DNA of 64,000 bases, taken from Litsea cubeba (taxonomy: Eukaryota; Streptophyta; Magnoliopsida; Laurales; Lauraceae). The stretch lies in the NCBI GenBank assembly GCA_012931725.1, contig CM022949.1:56377852-56441851 (forward strand), given 5' to 3'. Below are positions 54,394 through 64,000 of the stretch, in pieces. Below the pieces are notes generated by a model, which was not told the DNA's origin, did no database searches, and saw nothing but the letters and a program-made list of their open reading frames with translations. The position numbers were made by a program, and so were the translations under genes. Each line of letters begins with the position of its first letter. Positions within the stretch are counted from its first letter, which is position 1.

Positions 54394-55531
54394 TGTTGGA
54401 TACCGCGATCACTGAGAGGGGGGGGGGTGAATCAGTGATTTCTAAAAACAGGTCCAATTCAACAAAAAACAAGTCAAACCACACAATGACACCAGATTTA
54501 ACGTGGTTCACCGAAAGGCTACGTCCACGGTTCAAAGACTGTCCGAACACCAATCCGGGACAGATCTGAATCTTATTTAGTCGCACCAACGACAAAGAGC
54601 ACCAACCCTTAGTTTCAGATAGCACCAACTATCTAGGAAGCACCGACTCCCTTTACAATTTATCTGCACCCACAGATAGGATCACCAAACCCCAGACACC
54701 AAGCACCAACTTGATGTAAAAACAGAATAGAAGATTAAATTCTGTCTACAGCCCTTCCCCTCTACAATTCTCTCTCTCTCAATCCCTTACAAATTGAAAT
54801 CTAAAGCATAAAAGAGAGACACTTAACTCATGGACGAATCACCATCTTCTAGAGCATAATCTCGTCCACAATTGCTGTAGAAAACGTCACCACATCAGCA
54901 CACAGCAACACACACCAGCAGCTTCTTCTTTCTCTCAAGAACTCTCTAAAACTCTTCTCTATTCTTTCTCTCTTCTGGTGTCTGTTTAGAACGACCCATA
55001 CATGCCTTTTTATAGGTTTTAATAACCCTTAATTGTATTCAAAACGGGCTACAATTCGTTTAGAAAGAGTCCCAAACGAAATAGATAAGAGTGCTGAATT
55101 TTCGTGCAAAACTTCTAATTCTGCGCAACTCTGGTTCCCGTGCTCGGTCGACATCCTGGCTTGCTCGGTCGACCGAAGACACTGACAGGAAACAGACAAC
55201 TTTCGAGCTCGGTCGACATCCTGGGGTCCCGGTCGACCGAAGACACACTGTGTCACGAAAATAACTGAGAGCTACCTGAAACTGTTTTCTGCAGGTTTCT
55301 TCTTGCTCGGTCGACCGCATGGGGTGCCCGGTCGACCGCAGACTCTGCTTCAGGAATTCTGAATTCCTGACTGTTTCAATTCTGATTTCTTCTTTTCAGC
55401 TCTATCAACACCAGCTTATTATCATTATGTTTGTGACAATGTGTTGACAAGAATTCCAACTCAAATCAATACTTGAGATACTAATTCTTCAATTCATCAA
55501 AAGACTTCTCAAGTCATCTCAAATTCCAACA
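54394..55531 (-). repeat. S-D 5' LTR (1138 bp)
   Basis: Copy of 48054-49191 with two substitutions in the palindrome region (about 55313 and 55328). TATA variant TTTTTATA at 55007-55014. Confidence 0.94.
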
Positions 55532-55536
55532 GTGTA

Positions 55537-55712
55537 AAGATAATCCTCACCGCGGAACCCTGTGGGAAATCACGTGCACGGACAAATGTTCTTTTAACTC
55601 CGTGTCCGGTGTAGCCAAAGAGATGCACGTGGTGCGGCATCACCCCACCACTGTCCCGATTCCCGGACTCGGATCCTCTTTTTCCCTAGTTTCCCGGTCC
55701 GGGGTCGCGACA
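55537..55712 (+). repeat. G1 3' LTR, terminal segment
   Basis: Continues the G1 LTR after S-D and ends ...ggggtcgcgaca at 55712, matching 33663-33838 with two substitutions. The ORF drawn across 55594-55995 on the - strand begins in C2 and runs into this LTR; only the C2 part is meaningful. Confidence 0.93.
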
Positions 55713-55995
55713 CAAGTGACTTGATTTCCTTGTCAAAACGGATGTTCCTGTTTCGGGATACCTGCTCTAATCCATAAATGAACTTATGCAGCCTGCAAAC
55801 TCTTTGCACTTGGTTATTAGCTATAAAACCGTCTGGCTGCATCATATAGATGTCTTCCTCAAGATTGTCGTCGTGAGACGCTGTCTTGACATCCATTTGC
55901 CAAATCTCGTCACCGAGATGAACCGCAATGGATAAGAGTACCCGGATGGAACTTTTCCATCTGGCTCTCTTTTTCTCTTGTAGACTCACTTGCAC
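55713..55995 (-). pseudogene. C2 RT fragment
   Basis: Contains AVHLGDEIWQMDVKTA (family: QMDVKTAFLNG, here ASHDDN), EEDIYMMQPDGFIANNQVQ and CRLHKFIYGLEQVSR, the copia RT motifs before the YVDD box. Cut by G1 at 55712. Mutated and without the catalytic YVDD. Confidence 0.8.
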
Positions 55996-57553
55996 CCAAT
56001 AGGTTTGCTATTGGCAGGCAAGTCCACAAGTATCCAGACCTGATTAGAGTACAAAGACTCCACCTTAGCTTTCATAGCATCTAGCCAACGTCCCGAAACT
56101 ATGTCATTAACTGTTTTATCATAGTTACAGGGATCTTGTTCCGGTTCTTCCGGGATTGCTTCGTAAGACTTTCCCTAGATCGAGAACTTGTCAAGGGTCC
56201 TGACAATACTCCCACTACGACAAGGCACTGGTGTAACTACTGGGTCAAGTATGGGCGGATTTTCATAAAGTTTGGTTATTCTTGGATTTGGAATTGATTT
56301 CTCTTGAATTTCTTCTAAGATAACCATTTCTAAAGATATCCAGTTAATCTTATAATCTCCCTCCAGAAAACCGCATTGGTGCTGCGAAGCACTTTTTGCT
56401 CTTGGGATTATAGAGCAACCAACCTTTAGTTCCTTTTGGGATTGAATATAAACATATATACTTCCGACTTCGATTCCAACTAATCCGTCTTATCCTTCAG
56501 CACGTGTGCCGGACAACCCTGAAAACGTTGTAGACTAGGCTTTCGCCCTGTCCATAACTCCCTGGGAGTCTCACATATAGACTTAGATGGAACGAGGTTT
56601 AGTATATATATTTCAATTCCCATATCCCAAAATATAGGTAATCCGTTAGAAACTCAATCATGGACTTGATCATATCTAAAGGAGTCTTGTTCCTTCTTTC
56701 TACTACTCCGTTCTGTTGAGGCAAACCAGGAGCAGACTACTGGGATCAAATCCCATTTTCTGATAAGTATCCCATAAATTAGTGGAGAGATATTCGCCTT
56801 ATCGATCTTATCGAAAAGTATTAATACTCTTACCTTATTGCTTTTCCGCTTCCGCTCGAAAACTCTTTGAACTATTCAAAAATCTCGGACTTGCGGTGCA
56901 TAAGGTATATGTATTCATATCTCAAGTAATCATCGGTGAAAGTGATGAAATACTCGTATCAATCTCTCGCTCTAATATTATGGGTCCATACACATCAGTA
57001 AACACTAACTCCAATAAATCTTTGGCCCTACTGCCCTTAGATGAATAAGGGTCTATTGGTCATTTTGCCTTCCAGACAGGATTTGCAGACAGGCATTGAT
57101 TCTACCACCAATGAAGGCAAGATACAATCTTTCACTAGCATGTCAATCCTGTTTAGGTTTATATGACCTAGCCTCTTAGGTGCCAAAGTTTGTTGGATTA
57201 GATGAAGGTGACTACCTTTTTAATGATGGTCTATTATTAACATCAGTGTCATGTATCTCATACATTGTGGGAGTTAACAAATAAAATCCATTGATTACCT
57301 TGTCAGAAAATATAAGAGTACCGCTCCTCTTTAAGATGATTTAATTACCAAAAGTAACTGAATAACTCTTATTCATCATACTAGAAATTAAAATTCCGTC
57401 TTAAAATGGTACATATAATGTATCTGACAAAATCAACTTAATATCTGAAAATAACTAAGTTACTACTCCTTCTGACACTGCTTCTGCCTTGGCTTCCGAT
57501 CCCAGGTTAACAATGATTTCTCCGTCATTAATCCTCCTAGTTACCTGTAACTC
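55996..57553 (-). pseudogene. C2 decayed integrase region
   Basis: Translated fragments in different frames: TGRKPSLQRFQGCPAHVL (about 56545-56500, integrase C-terminal domain), QQNGVVERRNKTP (about 56720-56683, Glu motif), TDVYGPI (about 57000-56980, first Asp motif) and INDGEIIVNLGSEAKAEAVS (about 57520-57465, between protease and integrase). No long open frame. Confidence 0.7.
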
Positions 57554-58516
57554 CTACAACATATTACTGATGTAATTAGTTGCACCGAAATCTACATACC
57601 GGGATTCTGAAGTACTAGTTGCAAAACTAACTTCAGAAACAAGTGACTCAATCATACCTGAGGTCTTTTCCTTTGACAGAAATCGTGGACAATTCCTCTT
57701 CCAATGTACTGTCATACCACAGTGGAAACACTTTCCCTTTGCTCCCGTACCCTTGACCTTGGCCACACCACTAGTGGAACCATACTCCACCTTAGGATCT
57801 TTGATGACTGGTTTCTTCTTGCTATCCCGGTCTTTGCCTTTCGGTTTAGACTTAGCAAATGACTTTTCTGTCATGAGGGCAGTTGGTCTTTTTTTCATGA
57901 TTTCCTCAAACACTACCAACTGGCGAGACAGCTCAGCTATGGTCATTTCCAATTTACTATAATTGATCTCGAAATGTTTGAATGAGTCTGGTAGTGATTG
58001 AATGATCATGTCGATCTGCGTTTCTGTATCAAACGTAGTCCCCAGTACATCTAACTCATTCAATGCCAACTTCATTTGTAACAAATGTTTTTGTACTGGG
58101 GTTCCCTCAGCCATCTTTGTCTCCATCAGCACTTTTATAGCAGCCTGCCTAGCAGGCCTAACCTGTTCTACAAACATCTCCATTAAGTTCGATATAATAT
58201 CGTATGCTGACTTATAGAATTGATGTTGTTCCTGCAAAACAGTAGACATGGATGCCTGAATAAAACATCTGGCCATCTCATTGTCTTTGGTCCACTTGGT
58301 GTAAAAGTTTTTCACAATCTGTGGTGCATCAGGCTCAGGCTCAGGAAGGGAGGGTATAATAAGGACATATTTGCATTTTGAAGCTGTCAAGATAATATCC
58401 AGGTTCCTTTTCCAGTCTACATGATTGGATCCCATCAACTTGTTCTGGTTGAGGATGGTCGCAAGTGGATTGAAAGTATTTGAATTCATGCTGTATAAAT
58501 TAAAACACATAACCAT
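57554..58516 (-). pseudogene. gag: C2 gag with start of protease
   Basis: 320 codons from ATG at 58516 (MNSNTFNPLATIL from the second good ATG at 58489 is an equally likely start). UBN2-type capsid region, about 60-205 (MARCFIQASMSTVL, LHIDMIIQSLP-like). Zinc knuckle CFHCGMTVHWKRNC at 263-276. It ends YVDFGATNYISNML, which aligns with the protease motif D-S/T-G-A; here Ser/Thr is Phe, so the protease site is damaged. Gag itself is still open. Not the same family as S-A to S-D. Confidence 0.85.
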
Positions 58517-59870
58517 ACATTCAATGAAAGAATATAAATGACATTAGGGTTTAGTATTCTACCAAATTCATATGGGAATCCTCATAAGCACTGAATTTAG
58601 AATACATCGGAATCCCAATCCCCTAGGGCATGCCTCCTTGGGGAGTGCAAATGCCCCATAGATTGGTGCGGATCAAAGTCGTCAAAATTAAGATTAAGAC
58701 TAACTATCCTTGATCCCCAATCATTCACTATCATCTAGGTATCTCATACCAAATAATGTATGACTCCTGATTATCTTTGGTTTCTAAAATACATGAGGCA
58801 AATCCTTGGGGATACTACATCATTATTTTAGTTAAGTGTGACCCACCAACTAATATTGCATGACAACCGCGATGGGCAGCTCCTCCTTGGGGAGTGAACC
58901 CCCACCACGTCTCATCAATACTATCCATAGGAGATCCATATCTAGTAACCAGATAAATAAAAGCCCTCCGTGGGGAACGGCCACTCTCTTGGTGGCGCGA
59001 GGCTAATACTTTCCTTACAATGGACCTATGGTGGAAAACCATGGGGATTAAATGCCCCGCTCCCACTTAATATTTTAAAATTGAGGATTTCCTTTTAAGG
59101 TATTAGGGCCCACAAATATAAATATATGAATCATCAAATCATCTCATGATGTGATCTAAGATTGGTTCCAAGTCAAGTTATTTTAAGGAAAGTCCAGTTT
59201 CTTAAATTAGTGTTACCAATGTGTCCATCTCATGGGTCATCAACACTAATTAGAACTCTTTCCAAAAATTAATTTGATTTAACCAATATTAGTAACTTGC
59301 TATGTTTGGATCAGATTTGGAAACATTCTAAATAAAGCATCCAACTATAAATAGAAAACGCTAAAATTAGAAACTAGTCCTCTCCTCCACATGGCCAAAG
59401 CGGAATAGACTTCTTGGACTTCTAGACTTTCCAAAAATTTGGAATTCCTCAAACTCTTTGGGAAACTCCAAAACACCTTTGGTAATCTTCAAACTCTTTG
59501 ATTAGGAGTCCAACGTCACTTTCCTTCTTTGTCTCGGACATTGCCAGAATTTATAAATTTAGAAAATTACATAAATTCCTATGTCTCTACGATGAGACTT
59601 ACATGATAATCTATTAATGGAAATAAAAGGCTCATAGGGAATTTCACCATGCCTTGCCCTAAACCGGGAAAACAAGAAAAACAAGGAAACCATAATGCCC
59701 TTTACAACTTGCCAAAAATAAACATTCAACCATAAAAGAAAGTAAAAGACTTGTGGGCCATATGGAGAGGACATGATAACCTGCATGTTAGTATCTCATA
59801 CTAGCAAAGCAACTCACAAAGCCGGGTTACCAAACAATAATGGAAAGACAGGATGCCAAATATTGCCACT
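58517..59870 (-). other. C2 leader / 5' LTR region, non-coding
   Basis: No convincing ORF. Three related segments, cctccttggggagtgcaaat (58629), cctccttggggagtgaaccc (about 58891) and ccctccgtggggaacggcca (about 58964), are spaced through a region upstream of gag. It should hold the primer site and 5' LTR of C2, but I could not fix their borders. Confidence 0.5.
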
Positions 59871-59883
59871 ACTACGATTCATG

Positions 59884-59945
59884 CCCCCTACGCAGAGGGG
59901 GTCCGGGGGTGTCCCCCGGCGGGGGCTCGGGGGCAGCGCCCCCGA
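59884..59945. other. GC-rich G-run block, probable LTR of C2
   Basis: A block of gggggtccgggggtgtcccc type with several runs of five G or C, self-complementary in parts. Such blocks are common in LTRs of plant copia elements. Could form strong hairpins or G-quadruplexes. Confidence 0.5.
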
Positions 59946-59985
59946 AACAAAAACAAAAAACTGTGATCTGCTATGTCAGTCTGTT

Positions 59986-60060
59986 CGGTCGACCTACTAG
60001 AGGATTCGGTCAACCGGCTTGAGTGTCTTCGGTCGACCTACCAGAGGGCTCGGTCGACTT
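59986..60060. promoter_or_regulatory. GGTCGACC-type motifs next to C2
   Basis: Three near-palindromes (ttcggtcgacc, ttcggtcaacc, ttcggtcgacc) and a half site (ctcggtcgac). One shares 17 bases, agtgtcttcggtcgacc, with the LTRs of the S family. Confidence 0.55.
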
Positions 60061-60109
60061 GCCTGACGGAAATCTGCAAGTTGGGTTTTTCTATTTCGTG
60101 TCCAACCAT

Positions 60110-60632
60110 CTCCAGCACTCTTCTGAAGACTTCCAATGCTGTTCGGGACTTGTTCCCGGAAAATGCTCCGTGCAACACAATCACTGAGGATGACAACTCT
60201 GCTAAAGATACATCCCCAGTAAATAAGAAACGACAGCCTCTTGACCCTGAAGACAATCTTCCAAATGAAGATCCTTCTCAAGAAGCTCTCGAAGTTGGTA
60301 GAGGCACCCGCTCTGGCCGGGACTACCACAAGAATTACAATCAATCTTCCTTTACAAATGTAAATCCTTCGGGAAAAGATGTTGTAAGCACCCCTAGTGG
60401 CAACAATGATGAACATGCATGCCCCAAGGAGGCTTTCAAGTATGACTTGGTTGAGCACTTCAAACATCTACTTGCACGTCTGCACATCCTAGACTTATTG
60501 CGAATGTCTCCGCGCACTCGTAATAATCTCATTTCAGAATTACAAAAGCTGAATGAGGATGTCGACAAACATGCCCCACAAGTCCTCCAATTGAAATGGA
60601 CTACCGGGTCAAAAATTCAGAAACTTCCTTAA
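60110..60632 (+). pseudogene. T2 region upstream of protease
   Basis: Open frame with GRGTRSGRDYHKNYN and KYDLVEHFKHLLARLHILDL followed by LRMSPRTRNNLISELQ, a segment typical of Tat polyproteins before protease. The open frame extends left to 59973, but that part is C2-side sequence. Confidence 0.65.
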
Positions 60633-61100
60633 AAGGAGAAAAGAAGAAAACTGAGGGAACATGCATCGAATGCCCTCGGTTCAAAAAGCAGCAAGTGCAA
60701 CCATCGCCTTCACAAAGGAAGACCTCCTACTTGGCAAAACAAGGCAGAACCGACCCCTGTACTTCACAGGGTATATCAAGGAAATGTCTATACACAGAGT
60801 TCAAATCGACCCAGGTTTTGCACTCAACCTCATCTCCACTTCCGCTCTCGAAGAGTTAGGCATCCCACCCAGCAAGCTAAGCCACACATCTGTATCTATC
60901 TATGGATACGATGGGAGCTCTAAAGACCTATTGGCAAAATCCAATTTAACTTGTAAATCGGTGATCTTATCTCTGAGGTCACTGTGCATGCAATAAAAAC
61001 CCCTTCATGCTACAACATCCTTCTCGGACACCCCTACATACACGAGAATGGTGTTGTCCCTTCAACTCTACATTAATGCATCAAATTCGTCGGCGACGAC
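60633..61100 (+). pseudogene. pol: T2 protease
   Basis: Aligns with the G2 protease: VQIDPGFALNLISTSALEEL, KLSHTSVSIYGYDGSS. Serine after DPG is replaced by Phe. The frame shifts near 60920-60960, then NILLGHPYIHENGVVPST-like sequence follows in another frame, with a stop near 61075. Confidence 0.8.
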
Positions 61101-61103
61101 GGT

Positions 61104-62425
61104 ATGATACATCGAGTCTTTGCGGACAGAAAACTGTTCAAAGGTAAACAAGTCCACTTCACAGACTCCCAAATGTATGAAGGTCAAAAGGAAGAAGAGG
61201 AAATATCATCCTTTGCCGAGAATCTCCAGAAAAATAAAGGCAAGGCTCCTCAACAATCACCGGAAGAAAACAAACCCTCTGGCAAATCCGAAGAGAGCAG
61301 TCAACCTCCCTTCGTCATCTCCCTCAAGACTTCAAAGCCTTTGGACATCACAACTAAAGTGAAGAAGGCGAAACAAAAGTCTGGAGGCAAATTTATTGTC
61401 TCTTTTGTGTCTATCATGCAAGACACAAATTCGGTTTCACAGCCAGAAGATGACTCATCGTCAAGCCAAGCTGACACTCAGCAAGTTAAGCCTGTTCTTA
61501 CTCCAATGGAGACACCTGCTGACGTAGAAGATCCTGCATCTGCTTCTTTTATTGTTCCAGCAACATCATCAAGGGAAATGTCAATCTTCTTCCATAGATC
61601 GGATGCTTCTTCATCAAACTCTCTGGTTGAACCTTTCCAAAATGAAGGTATGTCTCAGCTATCTCTATATAGTCTTGTGGCACAAGCTATTGTGAAGAAA
61701 ATGGGCTATGACGCTCAAAACCCAGTCGGTTTGGGAGAAGGCCACGGTATTCTCACGCCATTGGGGCCCGCCTTGACCAAAAGCCAGCTAGAAAATTGGA
61801 GACTCTACGGCCATGTAGAAAAGTCTTCACACGGGTTAGGGTAAGATCCCGACACTCCTCTGAGACAGTTGACATAAAGGCTTAAAAGTCGACTTAACGA
61901 CCAAGCCTCAACATCTCATGTCCATGAAGACATTGATCTCCCTGGATATCTCTTCGATAAGTCACCGGACAAGGATCCAGGAAGCTCATCCAATTGGTAT
62001 GATTTCTCTGAAGATGAAGAGGAGTTGTTTGATGGCACAGACATGTGGTCTTCTAACCCAGAAGAACCCTCGTCTCCAAACGAAGTACCTTACTTCGCCC
62101 AGTTTCAACAGGCGATTGGGACCATCTCATAGCATGCCTTGAGAAGATCATCGATCAAGAAGACATATGGAAAAGAACAAAACCTTGGTTTGGAAATGCC
62201 CTTGAAACCCCTGAAGGTTTCGTTGAGCTGGAAGCCTCCAAAAATATTGTGGAGGAACCACCTACGAACCTTCCAATAGAAGATCCTATTAAAAAGATAG
62301 ACTTGGGAACACCAGATAACCCACGTCATGTATTCATAAGTAAGAATATAAATGATGATGAGTTACCCAAGATAATCGCTTTTCTTCGTGAGTTTGTTGA
62401 TTGCTTTGCATGATCTTACGCTGAA
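61104..62425 (+). pseudogene. pol: T2 linker with G-patch-like motif, to start of RT
   Basis: Frame 61104-61844 begins MIHRVFADRKLFKGKQ, has a Lys/Glu and acidic linker, then VKKMGYDAQNPVGLGEGHGI joined in one frame to LTKSQLENWRLYGH, which shows that G2 lost one base there. Afterwards there are several shifts and stops, including TGA at 62411-62413, where the family has Trp (CFAWSYAEMPG). Confidence 0.8.
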
Positions 62426-63288
62426 ATGCCTGGCTTAGACCCCAAAATAACAGTCCACAAGCTTAATCTTCAAGAAGACATCAAGCTTGTCAAGCAGGGT
62501 CAAAGAAGATTACGTCCAGATGTGACGGATAAAATCGAACAAGAAGTTCAAAAGCTCAAAAGCATTGGCTTCATCCGAGAGGAACAACATCTTGAATGGT
62601 TGGCCAACATTGTCCCCGTGACAAAGAAAAACGAGCAGATCAGGGTCTGCATTGACTATAGAGACCTGAATGGCGCTTGCCCTAAAGATGAATTCTCGCT
62701 CCCGATACTGGAGGTAATGATTGACATTACCTATGGATTCGAGCGAATGACATTCATGGATGGCTTCTCTGGATAAAGATGCATCCTGAGGATGAAAAAC
62801 ACACTTCCTTTCAGATCCCATTTGGCGTGTATTGCTACGCTGTCATGCCATTTGGTCTGAAAAATGTTGGTGCCACATATCAGAGGGCTATGATGAAAAT
62901 ATTCCAAGATATGCCGCACAAGACGGTCGAATGTTACGTTGATGACTTCGCCGTCAAAAGCAAAAGAAAAGAAGATCATCTCAAAGACCTTGGAGAAGTC
63001 TTCCTCCGGCTTCCCAAATACAAATTGCGGATGAATCCCCTAAAACGCATCTTCGGCGTCTCGTCGGGTAAGTTCCTCAGATTCCTAGTTCGGAAAGCTG
63101 GAATAGAACTTGACCCCATCAAAGTTAAGGCTATTCTAGAAATGCCCTCTCCAAGAACCTTGAGAGAACTCAATGGACTTCAAGGAAGATTGGCCTACAT
63201 CAGAGGGTTCATCTTCAACCTTTCGGGGAAGTGCTGTCCATTCTCCTCGGTTGATGAAAAAAGGTGTAAACTTTGTCTAGGATGCTGA
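62426..63288 (+). pseudogene. pol: T2 reverse transcriptase
   Basis: MPGLDPKITVHKLNLQEDIK, CIDYRDLNGACPKDEF and FMDGFSG, then a 10-base deletion at about 62775 relative to G2 (loss of the YNQ codons) shifts the frame. The second part has KMHPEDEKHTSF, VMPFGLKNVGATYQRAM and YVDD at 62935-62946. Confidence 0.88.
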
Positions 63289-64000
63289 TTGTGAAGTTGC
63301 ATTCCAAGATATCAAGTCATACCTGACCAAACCTCCAGTGTTAGCTACTCCTACAACTGAGAAACCATTCATCTTGTACACATGAGCCCTCAACCATTCT
63401 CTGGGCGCTCTACTCGCACAAAAGAATGATGAGAGAAAAGAAACTGCTCTATACTACCTCAGCCGCATGCTGGTAGGTGTAGAGCATCGCTCCTCTCCAA
63501 TCGAAAAAAAATGCCTTGCAGTGATATCGCCGTACAAAGCTACGTCAATTACTTGCTTTCCAACACAGTTTACCTGGTCTCGAGGATCAGCCTCTTGAAG
63601 GTCCTTGTCACAAAAGCAGGTTCTCTCAATGCCCGACTGGCAAGATGGTCCATCCTTCTGTCACAATTTGATCTTAGGTATGTACCACAAAAAGCAATCA
63701 AAGGCCAAGCTCTAGCAGACTTTCTCCCAGAGCGACCATTGCCTAAAGATTCTCTACTTAGAGATGATCTCCCAGATGAACCTGTCTACAACGTGGAGAC
63801 TTCCTCACAAAATGTCTCTTGGGACATGTACTTTGACGGTGCAACCATGACAAATGAAAAAAGACAGCTGATCTCGAGAGTTGGCATCCTCTCTGTTAGC
63901 CCCGACAAATACATGATTCCACACGCTTTCTCGCTATTGGAACCATGCACAAACAATGCAGCTAAATACCAAGCTCTGATCCTAGGATTGGAACTCGCAA
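63289..64000 (+). pseudogene. pol: T2 RNase H and start of second RNase H
   Basis: Frame-broken match to G2: KETALYYLSRMLVGVEHR near 63440, GSLNARLARWSILLSQFDLR near 63630, then the second RNase H with DMYFDGATMTNEKRQLISR (about 63820) and LEPCTNNAAKYQALILGLEL (about 63940), where the conserved Glu of AAEYQA is Lys. Runs off the window. Confidence 0.82.

Larger units (their letters stand above)
48054..55531 (-). mobile_element. S-D: full-length SIRE-type copia element with two stop codons
   Basis: LTRs of 1138 bp each, differing by two substitutions by eye, flanked by gtgta. It is the only copy in the window with every domain: Gag, three zinc knuckles, protease, integrase, RT and RNase H. 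Two in-frame stops split the polyprotein. Its LTR has one copy of the ~43-bp 'gtcggtgcttcctagatag' unit where the others have two. Confidence 0.95.
1..55712 (+). mobile_element. G1: Tekay/Del-type chromovirus (Ty3/gypsy), host of the nest
   Basis: Full element apart from the first ~1.04 kb of its 5' LTR, which lies left of the window; base 1 matches base 46146 of the 3' LTR. Order on the + strand: 5' LTR, iMet-type primer site (33843), gag (33991), protease, RT, RNase H, integrase, chromodomain (stop 45089-45091), polypurine tract, 3' LTR. The retained 5' LTR pieces total 2082 bp and the matching 3' LTR part is 2084 bp, with about a dozen substitutions between them by eye, so it is a fairly recent insertion. 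The complete 3' LTR is ~3.1 kb, which is long as in Tekay/Del elements. It is interrupted by S-A, G2 (carrying S-B), S-C and S-D. The base after the 3' LTR starts 'caagt', the presumed right target duplication in C2; the left one is outside the window. Coding lesions are a TAG at 35251, a frameshift near 36055 and a TAG at 36215. Confidence 0.9.
55713..60110 (-). mobile_element. C2: old decayed Ty1/copia element, interrupted by G1
   Basis: Read on the - strand from the right: presumed 5' LTR/leader (about 58517-60110), gag (58516-57554), protease start, degenerate integrase (about 57000-56660), integrase C-terminal remnants (about 56540) and part of RT (55995-55713), where G1 is inserted. The rest lies left of the window, beyond G1. 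Many stops and shifts. I could not locate its primer site or exact LTR borders, nor assign a copia lineage. Confidence 0.75.
60110..64000 (+). mobile_element. T2: decayed Tat-lineage gypsy relic, runs past the window
   Basis: Pol of the same family as G2, on the + strand, broken by many stops and shifts. Order: pre-protease region, protease, acidic linker with G-patch-like motif, RT, RNase H, start of the second RNase H. No LTR or gag seen on its left; the sequence changes to C2 material at about 60.1 kb, so either T2 is truncated or C2 is inserted in it. Confidence 0.85.

Noticed and set aside
55594..55995. 133-codon ORF as one gene
   Set aside because: It crosses the C2/G1 boundary at 55712; only the C2 RT part is meaningful.
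59884..59945. GC-rich block as a CpG island promoter of a host gene
   Set aside because: It is short, has no host ORF beside it, and matches the style of G-run blocks in copia LTRs.

Overview
The window is intergenic DNA from a large plant genome. It is made almost entirely of long terminal repeat (LTR) retrotransposons inserted into one another. I see no host gene, rRNA, tRNA or CRISPR array. The tRNA-iMet-type primer sites, the SIRE-, Tekay- and Tat-type polyproteins and the intron style point to an angiosperm. I cannot name the species.

Layout. G1 is a chromodomain Ty3/gypsy element (Tekay/Del type, + strand). It fills <1-55712 and its 5' end lies outside the window. Four elements sit inside it: S-A (325-4586, in the 5' LTR), G2 (6090-33573, in the 5' LTR), S-C (37674-43959, in pol) and S-D (48054-55531, in the 3' LTR). 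G2 is a Tat-lineage gypsy element on the - strand, and it carries S-B (25705-32262) in its own 5' LTR. All five internal insertions have 5-bp target-site duplications: gactg, atgga, catct, actac and gtgta. S-A to S-D are four copies of one SIRE-type Ty1/copia family. G1 itself sits in the reverse transcriptase of an older, decayed copia element, C2 (- strand, 55713 to about 60.1 kb). C2 abuts a decayed Tat relic, T2 (+ strand, about 60.1 kb to beyond 64000). T2 may be the outermost host, which would make a nest four or more levels deep.

Coding content. G1 has gag, protease, RT, RNase H, integrase and a chromodomain, broken by two stops and one frameshift. G2 has protease, a G-patch-like motif, RT, two RNase H domains (the second of the type acquired by Tat elements) and integrase. 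I see no gag capsid or zinc knuckle in it. On the opposite strand of G2, at 9.7-14.6 kb, is a decayed multi-exon gene with its own TATA box and splice junctions that keep phase. It resembles the Transposase_28/plant-mobile-domain extra ORFs known from Tat elements. The SIRE copies differ internally: S-D is full length with two stops, S-B lacks integrase in frame, S-C lacks protease and the integrase core in frame, and S-A is gag only.

The best leads are the spliced antisense gene of G2, the family-specific clusters of CpG palindromes in the retroelements, the microhomology-bounded SIRE deletions, and G2 LTRs that look more diverged than those of their host.
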